NCBI GenBank assembly: GCA_029865445.1 | Contig: JAOUGY010000166.1 | Location: forward strand, 1 to 8,348 | Direction of reading: 5' to 3' | Length of the DNA: 8,348 bases | Source: Acidimicrobiia bacterium | Lineage (GTDB): Bacteria > Actinomycetota > Acidimicrobiia > Spongiisociales > ZC4RG35 | Shown: piece after piece, positions 1 to 6,109 of the stretch | Layout: the number at the start of each line of letters is the position of its first letter | How positions within the stretch are numbered: the first letter of the stretch is position 1 | Position numbers and translations under genes: made by a program | The notes under the pieces: model-generated | The model's database searches: none | What the model was told of the DNA's origin: nothing | What the model saw: the letters and a program-made list of their open reading frames with translations, nothing else

Positions 1-54
1 CGCCGAATCAAGGAGAATCTCGAAACCTGGGACTGGGAGCAGGAACTGGCCTGA
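1..54 (+). CDS. C-terminal 17 codons of an unidentified gene (partial)
   Basis: Reading from base 1 in frame 1 gives a short tail, RRIKENLETWDWEQELA, followed by TGA at 52-54. The next gene starts with GTG one base after this stop, which is typical of a co-transcribed, translationally coupled neighbour and supports this frame as a real gene end. The tail is charged and contains two tryptophans, but it is too short to assign a family. It is probably the upstream operon partner of the Nudix hydrolase. Confidence 0.5.
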   Translation, partial: RRIKENLETWDWEQELA

Positions 55-55
55 C

Positions 56-535
56 GTGCCGATCAGCGAGTATCTGGCGGAGCTTCGGTCGCTGATCGGT
101 CACAGGGCTCTCATGGTGCCGTCCGCATCGGTGGTAGTCCGCCGCGGCGATGCCGTTCTCTGTGGCCGCCACCGTGTCGGCGGAAAGTGGCTGGTGCCTG
201 GAGGCGCCATCGACCCCGGAGAGACGCCGGCCCAAGCCGCGGTGCGCGAGGTCCGGGAAGAAACCGGCCTCTACGTCAAGATCGTGAAGCTGGTGGGCGT
301 GTGGGGAGGAACTCCCGATCACCACATCGTGTACCCGAATGGTGACGTCGTGGACTACACCATGACGACATTCGAGGCTGAGGTCATCAGTGGCGAACTG
401 ATGGCCGACCCGGAGGAGTTTCTCGAGGTTGCGTGGGTGCCGGTCTCGGAGCTGAAGACTTTGGAGCTTGAGGGCTGGATGCACGACGTTGTCGAGGCAC
501 TCGAGGGTCCATCGATCGGCTTCCGCCGTCCCTGA
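56..535 (+). CDS. Nudix hydrolase (MutT-like fold)
   Basis: This 159-aa protein is predicted to hydrolyse a nucleoside diphosphate linked to another moiety; the substrate cannot be read from sequence. The Nudix box GX5EX7REUXEEXGU is perfect: G50, E56, R64-E65, E68-E69 and G71-L72, so the Mg2+-binding glutamates are present. The preceding strands (ASVVVRRGDAVLCGRH, then GKWLVPGG) are typical of the fold, and a later AWVPVSEL segment matches the usual end of the domain. The length is normal for a single-domain Nudix enzyme. The GTG start is chosen because it lies 1 nt after the upstream stop and yields the N-terminal helix (SEYLAELRSLIGH) found in related actinobacterial Nudix proteins. An internal ATG at codon 20 would remove that helix. 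No strong Shine-Dalgarno is visible, consistent with coupling to the upstream gene. The stop is followed immediately by a heptamer repeat array. Confidence 0.92.
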   Translation: MPISEYLAELRSLIGHRALMVPSASVVVRRGDAVLCGRHRVGGKWLVPGGAIDPGETPAQAAVREVREETGLYVKIVKLVGVWGGTPDHHIVYPNGDVVDYTMTTFEAEVISGELMADPEEFLEVAWVPVSELKTLELEGWMHDVVEALEGPSIGFRRP

Positions 536-536
536 A

Positions 537-620
537 CGATGCGCGATGCGCGATGCGCGATGCGCCGGACGCCGGACGCCGGTCGCCAGTCCCCAGTCCC
601 CAGTCCCCAGTCCCCAGTGG
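537..620. repeat. Composite heptamer array, 12 units in continuous 7-bp phase
   Basis: Starting one base after the Nudix stop there are twelve consecutive 7-mers with no phase slip: CGATGCG x4 (537-564), CCGGACG x2 (565-578), CCGGTCG x1 (579-585), CCAGTCC x4 (586-613) and CCAGTGG x1 (614-620). The unit changes in steps (CGATGCG, CCGGACG, CCGGTCG, CCAGTCC) while the 7-bp register is kept. Heptameric short tandem repeats, including CCCCAGT-type units, are known in filamentous cyanobacteria. Their occurrence here is read directly from sequence. The last unit runs into the putative IS end at 618. Confidence 0.95.
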
Positions 621-641
621 AGTTGACCCGGTTTGGTGGAC
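618..641 (-). mobile_element. Candidate terminal inverted-repeat end of an IS3-family element
   Basis: The stretch that begins TGGAGTTGACCCGG and continues as TTTGGTGGAC resembles IS3-family element ends, which begin with TG and often contain a CCCGG...TTGGTGGAC-like core. It lies at the expected place, just beyond the C-terminal end of the orfB remnant read on the minus strand. No matching opposite repeat is visible elsewhere in the window, so the element is not complete. The assignment rests on resemblance and position only. Confidence 0.35.
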
Positions 642-758
642 GGTTTGATGTTCCCCGGCTTTCGTGGAGTTGGCTTGCTTGATTCTGGAGTGCGGGTGGG
701 TGGTGTCGTGGTGGATTCGCTCGTATTCGATGGGTGTGCGCATTCCGAAGGCGGAGTG
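618..758 (-). pseudogene. IS3-family transposase OrfB, C-terminal remnant
   Basis: On the minus strand, codons from 758 leftward read HSAFGMRTPIEYERIHH. This matches the conserved C-terminal end of IS3-family DDE transposases (usual pattern HSALGxxSPxxYE). Only this end is left: the catalytic DDE core is absent, and upstream of the motif the reading frame runs into unrelated sequence. Downstream there is no stop before the putative element end, so the original terminator seems lost. The fragment meets a piece of OrfA on the opposite strand at about 758-762, showing a rearrangement junction. It is non-functional. The family call comes from one short motif plus the adjoining IS-like end. Confidence 0.5.
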
Positions 759-759
759 G

Positions 760-846
760 GATTTGGCCCGCGAGTTCGAGCCGACCGCGACCACGATCCG
801 GTCGTGGATCTTGCAGGCGAGGATCGATGCCGGCGATCTCGATGGA
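760..846 (+). pseudogene. IS3-family transposase OrfA (helix-turn-helix) fragment
   Basis: The plus strand from 760 reads DLAREFEPTATTIRSWILQA followed by RIDAGDLDG. This closely resembles the recognition helix and following segment of IS3-family OrfA proteins (typical form LAREFEPSAQTIRNWVxQAxxDxG). The first helix, a start codon and the C-terminal leucine-zipper-like part are missing, and similarity stops near 846. The frame is open and continues into lipB-lipA downstream, but that is fortuitous because the LipB homology begins only at 1150. It lies against the minus-strand OrfB remnant, so at least two IS pieces have been joined or one element has been scrambled. Confidence 0.55.
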
Positions 847-905
847 CACCCAGAGGGGGTTCGAATTCGTGAAAGCGCATCAGGCCGAAACCGGGGCAGG
901 CCCAG

Positions 906-1010
906 CTTGTTGCTTGTTGCTTGTTGCTTGTTGCTTGTTGCTTGTTGCTTGTTGCTTGTTGCTTGTTGCTTGTTGCTTGTTGCTTGTTGCTTGTTGCTTG
1001 TTGCTTGTTG
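906..1010. repeat. Perfect tandem array of 15 x CTTGTTG heptamers
   Basis: Fifteen identical 7-bp copies (105 bp) run without a single mismatch. Perfect identity implies recent expansion or active homogenisation, for example by replication slippage. The array is flanked by CCAG on the left and CAGGG on the right. Because 105 is divisible by 3, all frames stay open and translate to a meaningless Leu/Val/Ala/Cys repeat, which explains the long artificial ORFs crossing it. It lies 140 bp upstream of the lipB-lipA start, so copy number could affect upstream spacing, though no regulatory role is shown. Confidence 0.98.
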
Positions 1011-1149
1011 CAGGGCCGGGAGATGGCGGGGGAAGGAGCCTCGAAGGTTCGCCTCTGGCGTAGCGTCCACCGGTCACGGCACATTGCGGTCGGAGCGAGG
1101 CGACGGCCACGGTCTTTCGCTATCGGCTCCGGCGTGGTACCAAGGGCCC
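1011..1149 (+). other. Upstream region of the lipB-lipA fusion, no gene recognised
   Basis: These 139 bp between the CTTGTTG array and the GTG start should contain the promoter of lipB-lipA, but I see no convincing -10/-35 pair. A weak purine stretch (AAGGG, 1142-1146) lies only 3 nt before the start codon. The similarly gene-free interval 847-905 also shows nothing recognisable. Confidence 0.4.
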
Positions 1150-2808
1150 GTGACGAAGAAACTCCGAGTCCGCTGGTTGGGAAGGCTCCCGTACACGGAG
1201 GCGTGGGACCTCCAGCGCGCCCTTCACGAAGGCCGCGCCACCGGCCGCACCGAGGACGACTACCTCCTGCTCGTCGAACACCCTCACGTGTACACCGTGG
1301 GGCGCAACGGCGATGGATCGAACCTGCTGGTTGCCCCCGAGCGGCTGCCGGATCTGGGCGCCGAATTGCACAGGGTCGATCGGGGCGGTGACATCACCTA
1401 CCACGGGCCGGGCCAACTCGTCGGCTACCCCATCGTCCAGGTCGACCATCCGATGCAGATCGTCCCCTACGTCCGCAAGCTCGAGCAGGTAGTCATCGAT
1501 GCGCTCGCCTCGCTCGACGTGGAGGCGTGGCGAGAGGTCGGTCTGACCGGAGTCTGGACGGCGCAGGGCAAGGTGGCGGCCATCGGGGTGCGGGTTTCCC
1601 GCCGAGTCACGATGCACGGATTCGCCCTCAACCTCGACCCGGACATGACCTATTTCGACAACATGCACCCGTGTGGAATCACCGACCGGGCCGTGACGTC
1701 GGTCTCGGCGCTCGTCGGCCGAAAGGTGTCGTTGGAGGAGGCGGTCGAGGCTCTCGTGCCGGCGTTCGCTGCGGTGTTCCGGGCCAACGACGTCGAGGTC
1801 CAGAAAGCGGCCTTCGTTCGCGGCCAAGGCCGGGAGAAGTCCTTCGAGGTCGACCGCCTGCTCGCCGCCGGCACCTTCTCGTCCGACAAGACCGGATCCG
1901 ATCCGGTCCTCGTGAACGGTCGCCTGCCCAATGAACCCCAACGACCTCCGTGGATGAAGGTCACGGCGCGCATGGACGCCGAGTATGTGGAGTTGAAGAA
2001 ACTCATGCGCGGTCTCGAACTCCACACCGTGTGCGAGGAAGCCCGATGCCCCAACATCTTCGAGTGCTTCGGCATGGGCACGGCGACCCTCATGATCCTG
2101 GGTGACAAATGCACCCGGGCGTGCTCGTTCTGCAACGTGACAACCGGCAAACCGACCGAGTACGACGTGTTGGAGCCGTTCCGGGCAGCCGAGGCGATCA
2201 AGTCCATGAACCTCAAACACGCCGTCATCACCTCGGTGAATCGCGATGACCTCGACGATGGCGGCTCGGGCATCTTCGCCCAGACGATCGATCGGGCCCG
2301 GATGGCGTCACCAGGGACCGACATCGAGGTGCTCATTCCCGACTTCAAGGGTGATCCGGCTGCCTTGAAGACGGTCATGGATGCCCACCCCGACGTTCTG
2401 AACCACAACACCGAGACGGTGCTGCGGCTCCAGCGCGACATCCGCACGTCGGCGAGCTACGGACGGTCTCTGGCCTTGCTGGCTCGCGCCAAATGGATGC
2501 ACCCCGAGGGTCTGACCAAGTCCGGGTTGATCGTAGGTATGGGGGAGACATCCGACGAGGTGTTGGGGGCGCTCGCCGACCTGCGCGCCGTCGGCACCGA
2601 CATCGTCACGATCGGACAGTATCTCCGTCCCACACCCCGGCACCGGCCGATCCACCGGTACGTGAGTCCCGAGGAGTTCGCCGAGTACAAAGAGTTCGGG
2701 GAGTCGATCGGATTGCCCCACGTCGAGTCGGGCCCTCTGGTTCGGTCCAGCTATCACGCCAAGGACGCGGCGGGGTCCGCGACGCCCGTCGCCATCGGTC
2801 GGCGCTGA
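1150..2808 (+). CDS. lipB-lipA: LipB-LipA fusion: octanoyltransferase plus lipoyl synthase
   Basis: One 552-aa ORF encodes both steps of de novo protein lipoylation. Residues 1 to about 225 are LipB, which moves octanoate from acyl carrier protein to a lysine of E2/H-protein lipoyl domains. They carry the RGG...TYHGPGQ motif (78-89), the catalytic lysine K141 in GKVAAIGV and the catalytic cysteine C175 in HPCG. Residues of about 263-552 are LipA, a radical-SAM enzyme inserting sulfur at C6 and C8. They carry the auxiliary-cluster motif CX4CX5C (C295, C300, C306), the radical-SAM motif CX3CX2C (C321, C325, C328), a GMGET motif (463-467) and the C-terminal RSSY ligand motif (532-535). Both halves are full length, and the linker is only about 35 residues with no stop between them. 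GTG 1150 is chosen because KLRVRWLG then aligns with other LipB N-termini. The open frame extending upstream crosses repeats and IS debris and is rejected. An in-frame GTG at 1912 could permit a separate 298-aa LipA, but no clear ribosome site precedes it. Confidence 0.93.
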   Translation: MTKKLRVRWLGRLPYTEAWDLQRALHEGRATGRTEDDYLLLVEHPHVYTVGRNGDGSNLLVAPERLPDLGAELHRVDRGGDITYHGPGQLVGYPIVQVDHPMQIVPYVRKLEQVVIDALASLDVEAWREVGLTGVWTAQGKVAAIGVRVSRRVTMHGFALNLDPDMTYFDNMHPCGITDRAVTSVSALVGRKVSLEEAVEALVPAFAAVFRANDVEVQKAAFVRGQGREKSFEVDRLLAAGTFSSDKTGSDPVLVNGRLPNEPQRPPWMKVTARMDAEYVELKKLMRGLELHTVCEEARCPNIFECFGMGTATLMILGDKCTRACSFCNVTTGKPTEYDVLEPFRAAEAIKSMNLKHAVITSVNRDDLDDGGSGIFAQTIDRARMASPGTDIEVLIPDFKGDPAALKTVMDAHPDVLNHNTETVLRLQRDIRTSASYGRSLALLARAKWMHPEGLTKSGLIVGMGETSDEVLGALADLRAVGTDIVTIGQYLRPTPRHRPIHRYVSPEEFAEYKEFGESIGLPHVESGPLVRSSYHAKDAAGSATPVAIGRR

Positions 2809-2862
2809 CCGCGCCCGGCGCCAAGGCCCCTCTCTCCACCTCGCATACGAACCGGTGTGCGC

Positions 2863-2886
2863 GATCATCCGTAACGCAGGATGATC
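2863..2886. promoter_or_regulatory. Perfect 8-bp inverted repeat upstream of the glycosyltransferase gene
   Basis: GATCATCC (2863-2870) and GGATGATC (2879-2886) are exact reverse complements around an 8-nt spacer, GTAACGCA. The repeat lies 55 bp after the lipB-lipA stop and 15 bp before the preferred GTG start. It could be an operator for a dimeric regulator, or an RNA hairpin that ends lipB-lipA transcription or gates the next gene. No T-tract follows, so a standard intrinsic terminator is unlikely. An ATG at 2881 falls inside the right arm. Confidence 0.5.
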
Positions 2887-2901
2887 ACGAAGGGGGAAAC
2901 C

Positions 2902-4062
2902 GTGCGGGTACTGCATGTCGTGGACAGCCTTGCCGGGTCTGGCGGAGCCGAGCACGGCCTGGTGCGAGAGATGACCCGTTTCAGTTCATCTGTGGAACAC
3001 CACGTCGTCCGGTTGTTCGAGCGAGACGAGCTGCAACCCGTGCTCGAAGATGCGGGAATCGGCGTCACCGCTCTCGGTTTCGCGGCGGCGTCGGCTTCAC
3101 GGACCTTCCCTCTCGCCGCTCGTCGGTTGGCATCTGTCATTCGCGGTGAACGTCCCGATGTCGTTCACACCTCGCTGTTTATCGGCAACCTCGTGGGTCA
3201 GATCGCAGCTCGGGCTTCGGGGGTGCCGGTGCTCTCGACATTCGTACTCTCCGGTGACCTGACTCTGTTGAAGGCCACCCAGCCGGGGGCGGCCTCTGTC
3301 AAAGCGGCGCTGATGCGGCGCCTGGCGGCAGCGTCTGCCCGGGCCTCCCGAGCGAGGTTCCGGGCCCTGTCCGAGCACGCCAAGGCGACGAACTGTGCCC
3401 TCCTCGGAGTCCCGCTCGATCGCGTCGAGGTCATACCACGCGGCGTCCCCGAACCGATCCGGAACCTCATGCCTCGCCGCGTTCTAGGGCTTCCCGAGAG
3501 TGTGCCTCTGATCGTGAACGTCGGCCGTGTGGCCGCCCAGAAGGGCCAGGTCCACCTGCTGCGCAGCTTCGCGATGTTGGCCCGGGTCCACGGTGACGCC
3601 CAGCTCGTCATAGTTGGACGGCCGGGGGACGCCGGCGATGCGGTGGCGAGCGAGATAGCGAGGCTCGGTTTGTCGAACCGGGTCACCATGCTCGGCTACA
3701 CGCCCCACGCCCGTCATGTAATCGCGCATGCCGCGGTTTTCGCCTTCAGCTCGGTGATGGAGGGGCTCGGTACGGCCGTTGTCGAGGCCTTGATGGCGGG
3801 TGTGCCGGTGGTGGCGTTCGACATCCCTGCAGTTCGCGAAGCGACAGACGGGGGCAGGGCGGCAGTGTTGGTACCCGTGGGGGCCGAAGAAGTGTTCGCC
3901 CACGAGTTGAGTAGGGCACTGGACGGCGCGATGGCCGCGGAGGCTGCCCACGGCGCGAGGTTCGCTTCGTCGAGAGGGGACCTCGACGCCGTTGCCCACC
4001 GGCTCGAGGCGCTTCTCAGGCGGGTGGCGGACCGATCGGCTCCCGTCTCATTGGGTGTCTGA
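2902..4062 (+). CDS. GT4-family glycosyltransferase (GT-B fold)
   Basis: This 386-aa protein is a predicted retaining glycosyltransferase using a nucleotide sugar, probably for a cell-envelope or exopolysaccharide glycan. The acceptor is unknown. The N-terminal domain opens with MRVLHVVDSLAGSGGAEHGL, the glycine-rich loop usual for the family. The domain boundary carries IPRGVP (about 178-183), followed by NVGRVAAQKG (about 206-215). The C-terminal donor-binding domain shows the EX7E signature in EGLGTAVVE (287-295), then ALMAGVPVV. The length is typical. GTG 2902 is preferred because a good Shine-Dalgarno (GAAGGGGG, 2889-2896) precedes it by 5 nt. The alternative ATG at 2881 would add 7 non-conserved residues, has no spaced ribosome site and lies inside the inverted repeat. 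The deacetylase gene follows after 39 nt, supporting a joint glycan role, which is inference. Confidence 0.9.
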   Translation: MRVLHVVDSLAGSGGAEHGLVREMTRFSSSVEHHVVRLFERDELQPVLEDAGIGVTALGFAAASASRTFPLAARRLASVIRGERPDVVHTSLFIGNLVGQIAARASGVPVLSTFVLSGDLTLLKATQPGAASVKAALMRRLAAASARASRARFRALSEHAKATNCALLGVPLDRVEVIPRGVPEPIRNLMPRRVLGLPESVPLIVNVGRVAAQKGQVHLLRSFAMLARVHGDAQLVIVGRPGDAGDAVASEIARLGLSNRVTMLGYTPHARHVIAHAAVFAFSSVMEGLGTAVVEALMAGVPVVAFDIPAVREATDGGRAAVLVPVGAEEVFAHELSRALDGAMAAEAAHGARFASSRGDLDAVAHRLEALLRRVADRSAPVSLGV

Positions 4063-4065
4063 ACC

Positions 4066-4093
4066 TTCACCGCCCGCCCGCACCGGGTACATT
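4066..4093 (+). promoter_or_regulatory. Candidate promoter for a leaderless deacetylase transcript
   Basis: TTCACC (4066-4071) and TACATT (4088-4093, matching TAnnnT) are separated by 16 bp. The -10-like element ends 8 nt before the GTG at 4102, the spacing expected when transcription starts at or next to the start codon, as in the many leaderless actinobacterial genes. No Shine-Dalgarno precedes that GTG, which agrees with this reading. The short hexamers leave a real chance of coincidence. Confidence 0.4.
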
Positions 4094-4101
4094 CTCAAGC
4101 C

Positions 4102-4995
4102 GTGGTGGGTGTACACGGCGACACGAGGGTTGTGAAGCGAGGCGAGGCCTTCGCTGATCGCGTGCTCGGCGACCGGACGCTGGCGCGGCTCGCCACTCGT
4201 CTGTCGCAGGCATCGCTCAGGGTGCTGGCTTACCACGATATCGAGCAGGTGGAGCCGTTCCGTGCGCAGATGGAGTACGTGGCGACCCACTACGCCCCGG
4301 TCTCGGGCCAAGACGTCGTCGCGTGGCTCGACGGGAAGCCGCTGCCGCCCAAGGCCGTATGGGTGACGTTCGATGACGGCTACCCGTCCGTAGTGAGTGA
4401 AGGCATGGCAGTTCTCGCTGCCTTTGGCATACCCGCCACGATGTTCGTATGTCCCGGAGTCGTCGACTCGAACCAACCCTATTGGTGGCACGTCGTCGAA
4501 GCCGTCGAACCTGCGGCGGTGCCGCGACTCAAGACCGTCCCCGACGCGCAGCGCAGAGAAGAGGTCGCCCGGTTGGGCGAGCTGATCTCCGACTCGACCG
4601 GAGCGCCACCAGCCCGTCCGCAACTCACGACACCACAGATGCAATCATGGATCGATGCAGGCTTCGAAGTGGGAAGCCACACCTGGGATCATCCAATGCT
4701 CGACCGGTGCTCCGAACACGAGCAGGATCGTCAAATCCGCCTCGCCCACGAATGGCTTCTCGACCGCATCGAGCCCATTCTGTTCGCTCACCCCAACGGA
4801 AACTGGACGACGCATGCGGAAGCCCTGCTCGCCGAGCTCGGTTACCGCGTGTATGCCAGGTTCGACCACAAGCTGGCGGGACCAAACCCGTCGATGTCGA
4901 GACTCCGGGTGAACGCCACCGAGGACATCGATCGCTTTCGAGCGATCGTGTCGGGAGTTCACCCACTCGTCCACCGATTGAGAGGAGGCTCATGA
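4102..4995 (+). CDS. Polysaccharide deacetylase (NodB/CE4 family)
   Basis: This 297-aa protein is a predicted metal-dependent deacetylase removing N- or O-acetyl groups from a glycan. It carries VLAYHDI (41-47), the motif-1 segment TFDDGY (89-94, with D91 as candidate base and D92 as metal ligand) and motif 2 SHTWDH (H193 and H197 as metal ligands). The HPNGN segment (230-234) sits where the family usually has a RxPYG-like motif, so motif 3 is divergent. A 60-residue insert with a basic and acidic helix (about 125-180) separates motifs 1 and 2. No signal peptide is evident, suggesting cytoplasmic action on a precursor or non-classical localisation. GTG 4102 fits a leaderless start. GTG 4132 is an alternative with GAGGG just 2 nt upstream and would drop 10 residues. 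The gene ends in an ATGA overlap with the peptidase. Confidence 0.85.
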   Translation: MVGVHGDTRVVKRGEAFADRVLGDRTLARLATRLSQASLRVLAYHDIEQVEPFRAQMEYVATHYAPVSGQDVVAWLDGKPLPPKAVWVTFDDGYPSVVSEGMAVLAAFGIPATMFVCPGVVDSNQPYWWHVVEAVEPAAVPRLKTVPDAQRREEVARLGELISDSTGAPPARPQLTTPQMQSWIDAGFEVGSHTWDHPMLDRCSEHEQDRQIRLAHEWLLDRIEPILFAHPNGNWTTHAEALLAELGYRVYARFDHKLAGPNPSMSRLRVNATEDIDRFRAIVSGVHPLVHRLRGGS

Positions 4996-6077
4996 CCCCC
5001 ATGTCGAGATTGGATCGAGCCCGGCGGGCGATGGTCGACCATGGGATCGATTGTCTCCTGCTGTCGGTGGGTCCCGATCTCCCGCATCTCATCGGATACG
5101 AAGCGATGGACTCCGAGCGGTTGACGATGTTCGTGCTCACGACTTGGTCCGATCCCGTTCTGGTTGTGCCCGAATTGGAACGGCGGCGCGTACAGCCAGG
5201 ACCATTCGAGATTCATTCCTGGGGAGAGACCGAAGACCCGATCGGTATGGTCGCCGCCCTCTGCGGCAGGCCCACCGTAGCGGCGATCGGGGACACCACA
5301 CGGGCGGCGTTCCTCACCGAACTCCTCGCGTATCTTCCCGCAACGACGTTCGTGCCGGCGTCGGGAGTGCTTCGCTCCTTGAGGTCGATCAAAGATGCCG
5401 CCGAGGTAGAGGCTCTGCGGGATGTAGCGGATGCGATCGATCGGGTCATGAACCGGATCCCGACGGACGTGGCGTTCATCGGTCGTCAAGAGCGCGACAT
5501 CGCCCGCGACCTCGTCGAGATGATGCTCGAGGAAGGTCACGATGTGGCTTCCTTCTGGATCGTCGCGGCAGGAGCGAATGCGGCGTCGCCGCACCACGAG
5601 CCTGGAACATCGATTGTGAAGCCGGGCGACGCGATCGTCGTCGACATCGGCGGACGCCGGAACGGTTACTGCTCGGACTCCACGCGGACTTTTGTTGCCG
5701 GTACTCCCGGGCAGGATCTCGTGGAGGTGCACGCGGTCGTCGCGGATGCCCGCTCGGCGGCGTGCGAAATGGCCCGCGCCGGCGTTTCGGCAGCCTCCGT
5801 AGATCAGGCGGCCCGGGACGTAATCGATGCCGCCGGGCATGGGGAAGCGTTCATCCACCGACTCGGGCACGGCATCGGCCGGGAAGGACACGAGCACCCC
5901 TACCTCGTTGCCGGAAACCACGAGCTGCTCCAACCGGGCAACGCCTTCTCGATCGAGCCGGGCATCTATCTGGAGGAGAGGTTCGGTGTGCGGATCGAAG
6001 ACATCGTGGTCATCGGGCCGGAGGGAGCCGTAGAGGTTCTCAACAACTCCGATCGCTCGCTCATCGAGGTTGGCTGA
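4992..6077 (+). CDS. M24 metallopeptidase (Xaa-Pro aminopeptidase/dipeptidase type)
   Basis: This 361-aa protein has the two-part layout of aminopeptidase P/prolidase enzymes: a creatinase-like N-terminal domain (about 1-135) and a pita-bread catalytic domain (about 136-361). All five dinuclear metal ligands are visible: D218 (VVDIGG), D229 (CSDSTRTF), H293 (LGHGIG), E322 (SIEPG) and E336 (RIEDI). The substrate-side histidine motif SPHHEPG lies at 199-205. It should cleave peptides with proline at the second position; whether it prefers dipeptides or longer peptides is not decidable. ATG 4992 overlaps the deacetylase stop (ATGA), and AGGAGG (4983-4988) lies 3 nt upstream, slightly close. ATG 5001 is an alternative start with 12-nt spacing. 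An open frame continues upstream within the deacetylase gene, but it is a shadow. Coupling to a glycan deacetylase suggests co-expression but not a shared pathway. Confidence 0.92.
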   Translation: MTPMSRLDRARRAMVDHGIDCLLLSVGPDLPHLIGYEAMDSERLTMFVLTTWSDPVLVVPELERRRVQPGPFEIHSWGETEDPIGMVAALCGRPTVAAIGDTTRAAFLTELLAYLPATTFVPASGVLRSLRSIKDAAEVEALRDVADAIDRVMNRIPTDVAFIGRQERDIARDLVEMMLEEGHDVASFWIVAAGANAASPHHEPGTSIVKPGDAIVVDIGGRRNGYCSDSTRTFVAGTPGQDLVEVHAVVADARSAACEMARAGVSAASVDQAARDVIDAAGHGEAFIHRLGHGIGREGHEHPYLVAGNHELLQPGNAFSIEPGIYLEERFGVRIEDIVVIGPEGAVEVLNNSDRSLIEVG

Positions 6078-6084
6078 CCGGCAT

Positions 6085-6106
6085 CGGGTCGGCGACCGGA
6101 GACCCG
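6085..6106. terminator. Possible bidirectional hairpin between convergent genes
   Basis: CGGGTC (6085-6090) and GACCCG (6101-6106) form a 6-bp GC-rich stem with a 10-nt loop in the 32-bp gap between the plus-strand peptidase and the minus-strand SLH-like gene. The position suits a shared terminator. No T-run follows on either strand, so this is at best an atypical terminator. Confidence 0.35.
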
Positions 6107-6109
6107 CTC

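Noticed and set aside
906..1010. CRISPR array or coding Leu/Cys repeat protein
   Set aside because: There are no spacers; it is a pure 7-bp microsatellite, and all frames translate to low-complexity sequence.
8..1084. Long minus-strand open frames across the Nudix gene and repeats
   Set aside because: They have no recognisable protein beyond the short IS3 OrfB motif, overlap a well-supported gene, and are kept open by high GC and repeat periodicity.
664..1149. A 162-codon N-terminal extension of the LipB-LipA fusion
   Set aside because: The frame is open only because it crosses an OrfA fragment and the CTTGTTG array, whose length is a multiple of 3. LipB similarity starts at 1150, the usual LipB N-terminus, so the extension is fortuitous.
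4449..4991. 181-codon upstream extension of the M24 peptidase
   Set aside because: It lies within the deacetylase gene in another frame. M24 homology begins at about 4992, where an ATGA overlap and AGGAGG mark the start.
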